A DNA stretch of 64,000 bases from Tremella fuciformis (GCA_032768795.1 CP136490.1:6138001-6202000), one strand, 5' to 3'; numbered from the stretch's first letter, positions 1 to 11,700 are shown. The notes: generated by a model not told the origin, from the letters alone. Numbers and translations: made by a program.

Positions 1-115
1 GGTTAACAGATGGAACAGAGAAGACTGAACAATGGACAGTTCAAGCAAGCAGCAAGCACGTCATCCACCGCCTGAGGATATCAATTTATATGGCCAAAAA
101 GGCTGAGTTGGTGTT

Positions 116-199
116 GCCCCTATGGCGCAGTGGTTAACGCATCTCACTTGTAGATTTTTCCAAATGAGAAGATCCCTCGTTCAACTCGGGGTGGGGGCA
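116..199 (+). tRNA. tRNA-Thr (anticodon TGT) with a short intron
   Basis: A full cloverleaf can be drawn. The acceptor stem is 116-122 (GCCCCTA) with 192-198 (TGGGGGC), all seven pairs allowed. The D stem is 125-127 with 138-140. The anticodon stem is TCTCA 142-146 with TGAGA 165-169. The T stem is 175-179 with 187-191, around the loop TTCAACT. The anticodon loop reads C-T-TGT-A, giving a UGU anticodon for threonine codon ACA. Eleven extra bases lie just 3' of the anticodon, at the canonical tRNA intron position (about 153-163). A run of four T at 205-208 could serve as a weak Pol III terminator. Confidence 0.9.
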
Positions 200-839
200 C
201 ATATCTTTTGAATCCGACAGCCCTTTGGACCTTCCCTTTGTTCGCTGTGCGCAGGCGTTAAGCAGAGAGAAGTAATGTCCATTTTGCTCTTCAAAGCGAC
301 CTGAGGTTTTGATGGAGGTCCGTCTCGGCGAATAGGCCGAGTGACAGTCCCCAAACCGACGTGGATCGAGGAGAAGATTTCAGCAGGGAATCTTGGCTTC
401 TTTGCTTTCGTAGCGCATACAATGTTGTCTCGCCATGTGCATTTCCAGAACGGCTACCCGCTGCGTCCACATTCCAGTATGCATGTCCTTGAGTGATCCA
501 GTGACGAGTGTGGCTCTTTTGTCGGGATCAATGTGGGATGAATGTGCCACCTGCCACTTTGTGACGCGTTCTTCCCGTCGCAAAGGGACCGTGCCACCCT
601 ACTCTCTGCCTTTGCATTCCATCGATGCCTTGTTCGTATCACCCTTGACCTTTACGACCAGCACGACTCGACCCATTCTCAAGACCGCTTGTATTGCTCA
701 CGACTCATCGACTGTTTCCGCGCACGACCTAGCTCCGACTTGACTTGAGCTCGACGAGGCATCTCACCCACCCCGCCGCGCTCGGATACCTTACGACTGC
801 CCTTCGTCCGCCAGCCCATCGGTCCACTTGCTTGCCGTC
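200..839. other. Intergenic region between tRNA-Thr and Rac gene
   Basis: No convincing gene is visible. Short open frames on both strands lack family resemblance or splice context. The last 100 bases presumably hold the 5' leader and promoter of the Rac gene. No clear TATA box was seen. Confidence 0.5.
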
Positions 840-1849
840 ATGGCGGCGACAAGAAATATCAAATGTGAGTTCTGCTCCTTTATGCGAGAGCGGCAGCCAC
901 GGCTGGCGACCGTGACGCGAGCTGTGCAGGTGGTCTCGAGGTGGTCGCTGACTTCAGGCGTGGTCGTGGGTGACGGTGCGGTCGGAAAGGTGTGTCCCGT
1001 ATCATGGTCGTATCGGCCATGGAGCTGACTCCAGACCTGTCTTCTTATATCATACACGACCAACGCGTTCCCGGGCGAATACGTGCCCACCGTATTCGAC
1101 AATTACTCGAGGCACGTCGGCCCGATCGGTACGTGGGCGATCGGCTGACCAGCAGTCAGGTGATGGTAGACGGCATGACGGTATCGCTTGGACTGTGGGA
1201 CACGGCGGGACAGGAGGACTACGAGTGCGCCCCGCCATGGCCTGCTGTAGTTGCACGACAGCTAGCTGACGCAGCAGCCGTCTTCGGCCACTGTCGTATC
1301 CCCAAACAGACGTCTTTCTACTATGCTTCTCCACCGTGTCCCCGCCATCCTTCGAGAACGTCCGCACAAAGGTCAGCTTGCAGCGCCTTGGCTTTGAGTG
1401 AGCTGACACGATAGTGGTGGCCGGAAATCCAGCATCACTGTATGCTGCTCCTACTGTTTGGACAGGCCCAGGCTTAGGCTGACTGCAGCGCCTGGAACAC
1501 CCATCATCCTCATCGGCACAAAGCTCGACCTTCGCGACGACCCCATGACCATTGACAAACTGCGCGATCGCCGACAATCTCCCATATCATTCTCGCAGGG
1601 CTCGGCCATGGCCAACGACATCAAAGCAGCCAAGGCGAGCCCCTGCCCCGCATACACACTGTCCCGCCTGACCCGCAGTACCTCGAATGCTCCGCCCTCA
1701 CCCAGAAAGGCCTAAAGACCGTGTTTGACGAGGCAATCCGGACCGTCTGTGAGCTCCCCTGATCCCGCCAAGCTCCCGAGCTGATCGCAGTGAATCCTAA
1801 CCGGCGAGCCGGCAAGGCGAAAAAGTCGAACGGATGTGTACTGATGTGA
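840..1849 (+). CDS. RAC1: Rac-type Rho GTPase
   Basis: Small GTPase of the Rho family, a membrane-bound switch for actin organisation and polarised growth. Nine inferred exons (840-864, 958-989, 1035-1111, 1156-1224, 1278-1371, 1415-1439, 1489-1634, 1679-1748, 1791-1849) join to 597 bases, 198 residues, the usual Rac length. The P-loop reads [12 protein letters not shown], switch I is [12 protein letters not shown], switch II is [17 protein letters not shown], and the specificity motif is GTKLDLRDD. The Trp before DTAGQ is the Rac residue (Cdc42 has Phe). The C-terminus has a basic stretch ([11 protein letters not shown]) followed by CaaX box CVLM. Two introns (1112-1155 and 1635-1678) need GC donors. 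The join at 1439/1489 gives Ser where animal Rac1 has Cys and is the least certain. Confidence 0.93.
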
Positions 1850-2160
1850 CCTGATGTGGACCGACCACCCCTATTGTGGCATGTGCATTTGCTATCCCAG
1901 CCTCTTCCCGCCCCTGTATGACTGTCCATTCCTGTGTATGACTTGACGAGATATGAATCCATGCACGCTCATCCTAGATGACGGATCGAACGCGTGGCAC
2001 AAGCTACTTGATGACCGAGAGGCCGTGGGCGATGGATCACGTTTCATGCGATCAAAGGAGCCGAAACACCTCTCGATCAGGACGCAGCGGTCACATCGCT
2101 AGCGGCCAGCCAATCTATATCATCCTGATCTCGACATACTCTCTGTCGTGGGACACTATC
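1850..2160. other. Intergenic region Rac to amidase
   Basis: 311 bases with no separate gene. The frame of the downstream amidase stays open back to 1978, but the hydrophobic signal peptide starts at 2161, so this stretch is read as 3' end of the Rac gene plus amidase promoter and leader. Confidence 0.5.
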
Positions 2161-4194
2161 ATGCTCATCGCACTCCTGACGCTCATAGCGCTGTACTGTA
2201 CCACCGCTTTCTCTCTTATTCACCACCCTCACCATCCTCGCCATGCTCAGCACGCATTCTCCCATGCCGAGTCCCACCATCTCCCATTCGACCCGCTCGA
2301 CACGTCCATCGGCGAGATACAGCGCCTGCTCGAGACAGGCGGCCTCACGTCGGTTGGCCTGGTGGAGATGTACCTCGACGCCATAGAGGCCGATAATTTC
2401 GCGGGGATGAATCTCCGCGCTGTATTCTCCACGGCGCCCCGCGGGAAAGTGTTGGCTGTCGCTGCCAAGCTGGATGAAGAGCGCAGCGCAGGGTTTCTTA
2501 GGAGTGATTTGCACGGTATTCCGATCTTACTCAAGTGTGTTTCGTCTACCTAGGGAGGGTCAGCGAAGCTGATGCGAAGGGATAATATCGCAACGGGTCC
2601 CGAATTGGGAATGCCAACTACAGCGGGAAGCTTGGCGCTGGGTACGTCGCCTCTGCTGTCACATACAAGGGGGCTGAGATCAGTTGACGCTGTGACTCGG
2701 GGCAATTCCGACATTGTCGACCGACTCATTCGCGCGGGGGCCATCAGTGAGTCGCCCCTTGAAGGCCTACATCATGAGTTGCACCACTGACAGTAGTCCT
2801 TGGCAAAGCCGCCATGTCTGAGTTCGCATCGTGGAAAGCAAGCGGAGAGAATGGTGGACACGACGGCTGGTCTGCCGTCGGCGGCCAGACTTCTAGCGCG
2901 TACGTCGAAGGCGGATTTGAGGCGGGTGCGATCCCCCTCGGATCCAGCGCTGGGAGTGCCGTCAGCGTCAGTGCGGGGTTTGCGCCGATCGCCTTGGGGT
3001 CAGATACGACCGGATCATGCGTCAGCATTAGCCCTCTCACAGTGAAGACTAGTTGACAGGCAGCTGCAGCCCGCCAGTCGGGCGGCGCTGTATGCGATAC
3101 GACCAACGCACGGACTGGTCAATATAAGCGATGTCGTCCCGATCAGGCGAGTTCTCTGGGCCGGTCTGGACAAGGGCACAGCTCACAGCAGCGTCCAGCA
3201 CGATACAGTCGGCCCCATGGCTTTCACGGCTTACGACGCGGCGCTCGTCCTGCAGACCATCGCGATGCCCCACGAGCATTGGTCCGACCTGACGCAATAC
3301 ACCTCGGAACCGCACGACGATCTGTCCCGATATCGTATCGGCGTGCCTGATGCGCTTTTCCTGCAAGGCCACCCGACCCCGATGGGCGACATGACCGAGT
3401 GCGAGCTCGAGACGACCGATCTGGCCAAAGAGGCCTTTGCGTGTCTCGCGGCTCGCGGCGCGGACGTCGTCATGGGCGCCAACATGAACTTGACCTTTGA
3501 TGAGATTGCAGAAATCGACGAGCTGTGGCCGAAAAAGTTGAGCTGGGATGGCAGGGCAGCTCTCGAGGCGTACTTCCGCAATTTGGTCGGTTCGCCCGTG
3601 CGCACCCTGGCAGAGCTCGTCAACTTCAACGATATCCATGCGGTGCGTCCAGTTGGAGCCGACGGAGACCTGTGGTTGATGAGCAGGATGAAGAGATGCC
3701 GCCTGGGAATTGCTGTCAAGAACGACTGGTTGATGCCCTCGCCGCTGATCCAGGTGATATAGTAGGGTATCAGGAGACCAAGAGCAGGCTGGAGGAACTT
3801 GCCGGCGCGAAGGGTCTTGACTTCATTTTCGATACCTATGGTGTGGACGCCATCATGCTGCCTGCTGAGATGGGCCGCATGGGCATGTATTTTGGGATCA
3901 TGGGCTATCCAGCCGTGAGTTCAAGGCTTGTTATCTTCGCCGGACCTCTAAAGCTGATGAGTAGGCTTCTGCACCGCTCGGTTATTGCCGAAGTGGCTTG
4001 CCTTTTGGCATGATGATCGTCACGCGGCCGTATGATGAACCAAAACTCGTCGGGCTGATGTAAGTTTGACTCGCACGCGCATCTCCTCGCCAGTTCATAT
4101 GAAGGCGCTGACCGCCAGGTCCGCGTGGGAGAAAGTGATGCGGCACAGACTCCCCCCGGAGCCGTTGATAAAGAGGCGAGGAAGTCGAGGGTAG
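2161..4194 (+). CDS. Amidase-signature family hydrolase, secreted or ER-lumenal
   Basis: Hydrolyses carboxamide bonds; substrate not predictable. The start at 2161 gives a hydrophobic N-terminal signal peptide (MLIALLTLIALYCTTAFS). The amidase-signature Ser-cisSer-Lys triad is present: Lys in ILLKDNIATG (split by an intron near 2533), the cis-Ser in the GSSAGSAV block near 2943, and the nucleophilic Ser in LGSDTTGS near 3000. Conserved flanking motifs include the AGS loop near 2628 and GWSAVGGQ. Later exons read NDIHADEEMPPGN across an intron ending near 3687, then FDTYGVDAIMLP, GYPAASAPLGY and a C-terminal GLMSAWEK segment ending at TAG 4192-4194. It converges on PSF2 with 133 bases between stops. 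Related to fungal general amidases and fatty-acid amide hydrolases; assignment below family level is not possible. Confidence 0.85.
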
Positions 4195-4327
4195 AAGGCT
4201 CGGCTTGGCAGCTGGGCAGTGTACTGGATCATGTATAATGCGGGGTAATGAATGCTACAACATCTAGAATCGTCAGCTTGTCAAGACTTGGAGATCTGTC
4301 AGCTCACCATATGACTCCAACCCAAGA

Positions 4328-5019
4328 TCACATCTGACTCGCGTCGCCGTATCCGTCGCCCTGCTCGTCTTCCCCCTTGGGCGCCTCCAGCCCTTGCATG
4401 ATCCCCATCGCCTTGACCAAGAACGGCTTGAGCTCGACCAGCTCCATAGGCGTGAGGTTCGTGACTTGTAGATACGACCCGCCCATGACGCCTTCCGATT
4501 GGAGACCAAGCCGGATTTTGGCCTGCCTCACCTCGCGCAGGTCTTTCAGCAGTGACCGGATCAGGGCGGGCTGGTGCAGGTCGTCCGAGGCACTGCTTCT
4601 CAGTTGCCGAGTCCAGGAGTCTCTTGTGAGACCTACACGTCCAAGAGGACTTTCGAGATCTCGATGAACCGTCTGCCAGGCAATAATGCAAACTCCTCGC
4701 CCTTCTCCTTCTCCAGCTTCAGCAGATCCTGCAACAAGACAACGTCGAGCCATTCGGGAGGAACGATGCGGCATTTCCGCTTCCGCTTCAGCGACAGGGC
4801 CAGCCACATCGGTACACGAGATGCCGAGGGAGGCTGAAATGGACCATATATACCCTGGTCAAGTCAGCTTAACCCGCCTTCATCCGAAGCTGGACTTGCG
4901 CTGAGGAGTCGGATGCGAGTCATGGAGAAGAGGGGGATGATGTGGATATGCTCATCCTCGGCGATAAATGTGAGCTCGTCCGGCGTGAGCGTCGGCTGAA
5001 GCGTTCTTGGAAGCGCCAT
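4328..5019 (-). CDS. PSF2: GINS complex subunit Psf2
   Basis: Component of the GINS tetramer, part of the CMG replicative helicase at origins and forks, acting in the nucleus. The start at 5019 gives [20 protein letters not shown], followed by [16 protein letters not shown]. After an intron comes [20 protein letters not shown], the Psf2 hallmark block (PLWLA-K-..KCRI-PP-W in animals and yeast). A second intron lies near 4590-4635; joining GACGT to TGCCTCG restores [21 protein letters not shown]. The C-terminal half ([19 protein letters not shown]) fits the family, and the length (roughly 200 residues) is normal. It shares a divergent upstream region with the SGNH-like gene. Confidence 0.92.
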
Positions 5020-5487
5020 GGGGTGGACATGTGGGATTGGGAAAGAGTTGCACTGCAGAGTTCAGAGAGTCCTTGACGTCTCCAGACGCGTTCATCAGCC
5101 TCTGATTTCCGGCGGAAAGCGCCTTGAGCCGCGGATTAATTCCACGTGGATAGGTGGGAAGCTGGGAGGTGGACCCTGAATCTCGTTGGTGTCTTCTCAG
5201 TGTCTCTCCATACGCGCAAAGGTTATTCGTTCTTGCTTCTCCGTTTCTCTATCGCACTACTCGACGCTTCCCGAGCTCAATCCTGAGGAGCTGCCTGCTC
5301 TTGTCGCATAGAGACGCGACACGATCCCGCTAGGGCTCGTCATATTCATCAATTCGTCTGCCTGGCAACGCGGACTTGGCCGGGCGCGACAGCAAGACCG
5401 CCCTCTGCGAGACGCCTTCCCTCGCCGGTCTCCCGGGATCCAAGGCGCGCAGCATCACCGACATAGACGGTTTTCCCCCGCAAACGA
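5020..5487. promoter_or_regulatory. Divergent promoter region, PSF2 / SGNH-like gene
   Basis: 468 bases between two divergent start codons with no supported gene. It must hold both promoters by position. No individual element was recognised with confidence. Confidence 0.45.
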
Positions 5488-7335
5488 ATGGTCGAGAAAG
5501 GAGGCATGCTGCGCGAGGTCAAGCTCAAAGAGGATGAGCTAGGAGGGAAGGGCAAAGCGTACTACGGTACTTCCCTGCTGCGACTCCCAGTGTTCGTGCT
5601 GACCATCAGGCATCCCACAACGGGTGTGGATGATCGTCGGCGCCTGCGTTGGCATCTTCACTCTCTCTCGCTTTCTTTTCCGTCGGTCTCTTGCACCTTC
5701 TACGTATCGCCCGGTACTCACGTGCAGCCTCATCTCCCTTATCTCCCTACGCGTCGGGCGGGTCGCTCCTAACACCCTACGACTACTTCAATGCGTCCGC
5801 GTCGGACCCAGCGCCATTCGAGTTCTGCCCAGTATTCGGGCCTGGTGATGCTGTAGCAGAGCGGAGAGGGCAGTGGGGCCTATTGAAGAGTCGGCTGCAC
5901 ATGGGCTCGGGTGCGAGAGTGCAGAGGGTAATCCAAAAGGCCATGGCTGGTCTGCCTGTAACGATCTCGGTCTTGGGTGGCTCTGGTGAGTACATCCTGC
6001 GAATATGAGGTCCTTCTTATATCCAGTGTCCGCCTGTCATGGCGCCGGTGACGACAATGTTGCTCCGAAATGCTACCCCGCCAAATTCTTCGACTGGTGG
6101 AACTCGGTCTTCCCTCATCCCGCGAGCGAGTTGACCAACGGTGCGGAAAGACGAACAGATTCGGCGTACTTCGCCTACTGCTCGATGCATCACCTGCCCG
6201 ACCAGACCGACCTGGTCATCCTGGAGTTTGACGCTTCCGACCCAAAGTGAGCTTCTAGGTCGCTGCGGAATTACAAGCTGACGACTAGTGACCCGCAATG
6301 GCTGCAGCATTTCGAGCTCCTTGTCCGCTCTATCCTCGTCAGGCCTGAGCAGCCGGCGGTGATCATCCTCGGTCACTTTGCACCACAGATCCAGGCTCAA
6401 AACGGCTTTGCCGGACCAGAGCTTCTGCACACTGTCGTCGCCCAGTTCTACGACGTCCCGCACATCTCAGCAAAGGGCCTGCTGTACCACGACTATCTGA
6501 CCAACCCCGAAGAGATCCGCCCCCAATTCTTCACCGACCCCATGTTGGCCAACCCAACGGGACACGACCTGATTGCCGATCTACTCATCTCGTACATGGA
6601 GACCCAGATCTGCCAGGGATGGGCTGCGACAATGGGCCACGCCTTTGATGTGCCATATATGGGCTCATCGTCCGAGGACAGCTTGCTCGGTGGCGAGGCG
6701 CCCATTGAAACCACCGAGGAAGATGATGCGGAGGGTGGCACGCTCGCCGCCAAGATGCGTGCTATCCGCGTGCCACAGGCAATGTTGTCCGACCGACCTT
6801 CAGATATCCTCCGTTTCCGGGAAGTCAAGCCTTTCTGCGTCTCGGCAAACGACCTGATCAACCCCCTACCACCGTCGCACTTCTTCGGCTCGGGATGGCA
6901 CGCATACCACCCGCAAAAAGGGGGTTCGGACAGCAAACACTACTGGTACGCCGAAATTGGCGGTTCCAAATTCAGGGTGCCGGTGCAACTGTCAGCTGGT
7001 GATGTCGGAGTATACTACCTCCAGTGCGTAGTCGAATTTGGGAGGGATGCTCGTGCTAACTTTCAGAAACCCTGCGGACAACCCGCTAGGCCGCGTGGCG
7101 TGCTGGGTAGACGACAATGTTGCCGGTGCTGTCGAGCTGACCGGCGTGGCCGACGTCCACGAATCTACTCCAACACTGACATTGATCGACCAACGGGTAG
7201 CGCCGGGACCACACTTTGTAGAATGCAACTTGCTCGGCCCCGAAGGCAAGAACACACCTCCATTCAAGATGCTCGGAATGTGAGTTGCTTTAGCCTTGCT
7301 GTTGGTCCAGCTCACGAGTCAGCTTTGCCACATGA
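5488..7335 (+). CDS. Type II membrane protein with SGNH-hydrolase-like domain (possibly capsule-associated family)
   Basis: The N-terminal cytosolic segment (MVEKGGMLREVKLKEDELGG) is followed by a signal anchor (VWMIVGACVGIFTLSRF), then a lumenal part. The first SGNH block is VLGGSVSACHGAG, completed across the intron near 5984-6030. It continues with FFDWWNSVFPH, then LVILEFDASDPN, and the block-V-like DPMLANPTGHDLIADLL with the expected catalytic His. The C-terminal third (HYWYAEIGGSKFRVPVQL, CWVDDNVAGAVEL) resembles a beta domain. The last exon ends KMLGIFAT, stop 7333-7335. An intron near 5690-5733 with weak donor GTCGGT is needed to keep frame. Fungal proteins of this plan include a family annotated as capsule-associated (Cap64-like); the link is from memory of family features. 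The enzyme activity is unproven. Confidence 0.7.
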
Positions 7336-7476
7336 TCCCTTCTACGCCTATTTCAACGTCATCTAGAACATTGGGTGTTGGTAGATAACATATCACGCGT
7401 TTGATGATGCATGAGTACTGTTTACAGCTAAGAAGACCAATGTACATGCTGCATCTCCGTCTCGCCCTTCTCGTAT

Positions 7477-8353
7477 CTATGCTGTGATCTCGATGGGTGC
7501 ACTCGAGACGGGTGCGTCTGCCGTTGCCGCCGCTGTTGCCTGTGCTTTGCTCTCGATTTCGGCAATAGGGTCTGCAGCTGCGAGGTCGATCTGGTGCACG
7601 CCGTCTTTGTCGATGAGTATGCAGTTGAACGAGAATTTGACGGTAAGACCTGTCAATCAGCACTATCTACGCAAGGCCAACTGGTGAAGACTAACGTAGC
7701 TCGACCTCGTTGATGCATTTCCTCAAAACCTCCAGCCCTTCGCGCTTGTCGATACCCTCATACCACCATTTGTCCATCGTACTGAGGGCGACGTACATCC
7801 CGAGTCCGTGTGCCGCATAGGGAATGTCGGCCTTGGTGCCGAGGTAGTCGATCCAGTGGATGGACGGCGTGGAAGAGGTCGTGTCGTAGCCTGCCAAGAG
7901 GAGGTTGACAGCCCATGGTGAGCGGGAGCGAAGGGATTCGGCGAGCGTGCGGCGGATCCATGAGGCTGATGAGGCGGGGGAGAGGGGGAATTGGTGGCTG
8001 CGAGTCAGCACTGCTCTACGCTCCTGTCCTGCCAGACGACTTCTAGCCTCATCTCTCTGTTGGGCTTTGTCGCAGGCCTTCCCGAGCGTGAAGCTACTCA
8101 CCGGATATGGTACAGCCGCATATTACGGTCGATGAAGTCTGCGAAGCGCCGCGTGTCGCCCGGCTCGCCAGAGACAGCCATGGCCATATGCGGCCCGACG
8201 GCGATGATCTTGTTCTCGTCCGACTTCATCTGGATGATGGACCGTCCTGCTGTCGTGTCGGACGCGAGCAGCACATAGTCTTTACCTGTACATCAGCTGA
8301 CGAGCCGTGGCTCAGCTCCTGGACACACCGGCAAGGCCGAATGAGCATTCCAT
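7477..8353 (-). CDS. PRE1: 20S proteasome subunit beta-4
   Basis: A non-catalytic beta subunit (C11/PSMB2 type) of the 20S core. The start at 8353 gives MECSFGLAGKDYVLLASD after splicing, the standard fungal Pre1 N-terminus with no propeptide and no catalytic Thr. Downstream segments are TTAGRSIIQMKSDENKIIAV, MAVSGEPGDTRRFADFI, LAESLRSRSPWAVNLLLAGY, YAAHGLGMYVALSTMDKWW and GLEVLRKCINEVELR. The last exon (KFSFNCILIDKDGVHQIDLA) carries a short Ala-rich tail not present in yeast. Introns separate the N-terminal Gly-Lys and the ends of both middle exons. It is divergent from GEA1 and converges on the SGNH-like gene. Confidence 0.92.
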
Positions 8354-8709
8354 GATGGGCAAGTGGCCTCTCTGTGCGCGGTATCAAGTGAGAGCGATGT
8401 CCTTGGCTATGCGGGAGTGTCTGCTGGTGCTGCACAAGAGTTGAGAGTTGAATGCTAGCAGCCTCACAGCTGCATTGTCGTCAGCGTCAGCGTCCACCGG
8501 GTCCGACCACGCGTCGGCTTAAAGGGAAGGATTACATAAAGATAGCCTCGTGGCGCCCAACGGGCCGGACAGCTGGACACCAACCTTGGTCGTGTCCTGT
8601 CAGTCTCGCGTCGACTCTGCTTGCCCTGGTACAACAGCGCCTTCGAGACGTTACATGTCGTCGCAGACCGTCGATAAGGTCTCGACAGCATCTGCGATCT
8701 GCATAATTG
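8354..8709. promoter_or_regulatory. Divergent promoter region, PRE1 / GEA1
   Basis: 356 bases between divergent starts. No gene is supported. I saw no exact match to the proteasome-associated control element of ascomycete yeasts. Confidence 0.4.
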
Positions 8710-11700
8710 ATGCCATACGAGCCAGCCTTCATCATGGCCAACACCGACCTCCCCCCTATCACCTTGCTCCTGCAAGAGGTGCAGACGGTGACTTCGGCCA
8801 TGCGCCGAAACCAGCGATGGGCAACAGCGACCTCCCTCTCGTCCGCCTCGTCTCAGCCTCGCCCGCCGTATCTCCGAGCGGCAAGTGCGGCCCGCCGTCA
8901 TCGCGCTTCATCCGGAAGCAGCTTGAACAAGAAGCGTGGTTCGCAGGAAGGGCTAGATGAGGGCGATCTCATGGACGGCTTTGTCGAGCTGCGGCGGACG
9001 CTCACCGACACACAGGGTCAGTCATCCGGTGTGATGTGCAGGCCCTTAGCTGACTATGTAGATCTCGCCGCCCTTGAGCCGCTCACCATCGTCCAGCCCT
9101 TCCTCGCCCTGGTCCGCTCCCCGCTCACGTCCGGCATCATCACCTCGCTTTCCCTCGCCTCGCTGCATTCCATCATCCTCAACGTACTTCCTATATTCCT
9201 CACCCCGCCACCTAGCTCGGTCACACCTTCGACGCCCCTACAGATAGCCCTGGCGCACATGACTGCCACGCTGTCCCAATGTCGCTTCCCTTCGTCGTCG
9301 CCTCAGCAGGACGAGCTTGTCTTACATCGGCTGCTGAGGGTCATCGAGTCCCTCTGCACCATTTTCGCCCTACCTTCGTCTTCGGGATCATCGAGCATGC
9401 TCGACCAGATGGGCGATGAGAGCGTCTGTGAGCTTCTCGAGGTGGGACTGGGAATGCTAGCTAGGGCGCGACTGGGAGAAGGACTACGGAATACGGCTCA
9501 GAACTGTGTGCAGACACTGGTCAGGGCCTGTTTTGGCAGGCTCAGGCGGACCACACCGGAACAGATGGAGAAGTTGCTGGAGGCCGGCCGGGTGAGCGGG
9601 GTCGAGACTAAGATCGATACGAACAAGGATGCCAGTACGGGATCAGAAGCCGACAAAGCAAGCGAGAAGACCCTAGAGGCCGTTGAAGACCACACTCCAC
9701 CTCCATTCTCCCCACATGGCCTGCCAACCATCCTCGAGCTCCTCCGGGTCCTCATCGCATTGCTCAACCCGTCAGATCAGGCCCACACCGATTCTATGCG
9801 TCTTTCTGCGCTGGCTATCTTGAACACAGCGCTCGAGACTGGTGGATCTAGCCTCGGTCGATGGCCAGAACTACGTGAAGGCGTCAGAGATGAGGGCTGC
9901 CGATACCTTTTCCAGCTCACTCGAGCCGACTCTCCCGCCCTGCTTGCCCAGTCCCTCCGCACCACTTCGACCCTCTTCTCTACCCTGCTGCCTCATCTGA
10001 AGCTCCAGCTGGAGCTTTTCCTCTCATACCTCATCGATCGCCTGACCCCGGCCATTCCAGTGGCACTCCCCCAGAATCTACGAGAGTCTTCCGTCAGCCG
10101 ACCCGGAACGCCAGCAATCGGCACCTCGGACGGCCAAATCAATGGTGATGAACCGTTGAAGCGGGCCGGCACCCCGACTATCGACATGGCGCCCGGCGGG
10201 ACCTCCACCCCCAAACCCTTCAGTCTTTTGCCGCCTGTCCCAGGGGAGACAAGAGAGTTGATGTTGGAGACCTTGACCCAGATCGCCCTACGGCCGAGCT
10301 TCATGGTCGACTGTTGGGCCAATTTTGACTGCTCGACAGAGAGCGAGGACATCTTTGAGCGTCTTTTGGCTTTCTTGACGAGGGTCAGTGCTGTCAGTGA
10401 TGACGATATAAGCTGACGCCTATAGGGCGTCTACCCTACGAACCCCATCAAGGCGGACGGCTCGACCAATCCATTTGACGGACTGGACAATGCTCAACTT
10501 TTGTCGCTTGAGATTCTCCTGTCATTTGTCGGGGCGATGGCACATCGGTTAGAAGATGGCGCGGACAGCTGGCCGACCGAAGCACCCTCAGTCGAGAATC
10601 TCACAGCCCAAAAGTCCAGGAAGGGCATCCTATTAACTGGAGCGCAGATGTTCAACCAGAAGCCAAAGACGGGTCTCGCTTTTCTGGAGAAAGAGGGTAT
10701 CATCGTTCCCGACGACTCGATTGAAGGCACCGATGAAGAGAAGCGGGCAACGGCGGTCGCCAAATTCTTACGGCAATCGACTAGACTTGACAAGAAGCTA
10801 CTTGGAGAGTACATCTCCCGTCCGGACCAGCCGGCCCTGCTCAAGTCATTCATCGGTCTGTTTGATTTCAAAGGCGTAAGTTCCACTCGCTCACCGAGCT
10901 CCCAAATTGATCGCAGAAATCCATCGCGGATGCTATGCGGGAGCTGCTGGAAACATTCCGCTTGCCCGGTGAAGCGCAGCCAATTGCTCGGATCACCGAA
11001 ACGTTTGCAGAGCATTTCTTTTCATTTAAGCCTCGTCAGTCTGATCAGTGAAAGCTAGTGGTGATCCGTCTGACTGCTCAGCGGAAATTGCGACTCAGGA
11101 TGCGGTTTACGTCCTGGCTTATTCGGTCATTATGCTCAATACCGATCTGCATAACCCGCAGAACAGGGTACGTGAGCCAGCCGGCCATCACCTATACAAC
11201 TGACGACAGAAACGCATGACGATCGATGACTACAAGCGTAACTTGCGCGGGGTCAACGATGGGAAAGATTTCGCACCAGAGTACCTGGCATCGATACACG
11301 AGTCAATCAAGAAACGAGAAATCATCCTGCCAGAGGAGCATGTAGGGCAACCAGGCTTCGACTACGCTTGGAAAGGCTTGATGCTCCGCTCTCGGACTGC
11401 TGGTATGTCTGAGGCTTATCTTGCGGGCTCTTTCTCACACTCTAGGCGCGATGATTGTGTGCAACGCCTCCGTATTTGACGAAGCCATGTTCCGCTTGTC
11501 CTGGCGGCCCGTCATCTCCGCGGTCGCCTACGCATTTACCATGTCTGCGCAAGACGAACATGTCATCCAAAAGGCCATCACTGGTTTTCGGCAGTGCGCG
11601 TCTTTGGCGGGCCACTTCCATCTTCCTGAAGTGTTTGACACCATCGTGCAGTCTCTGGCTACGGCTACTGGCCTGCTCGAGGACAGCGACGAAGGCTATC

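Noticed and set aside
435..743. Open frame between the tRNA and the Rac gene
   Set aside because: Cys/Ser-rich translation, overlapping frames on both strands and no conserved motif.
1978..2160. Longer amidase N-terminus from an upstream in-frame ATG
   Set aside because: The ATG at 2161 starts a clear signal peptide, whereas the upstream residues are polar and would bury it.
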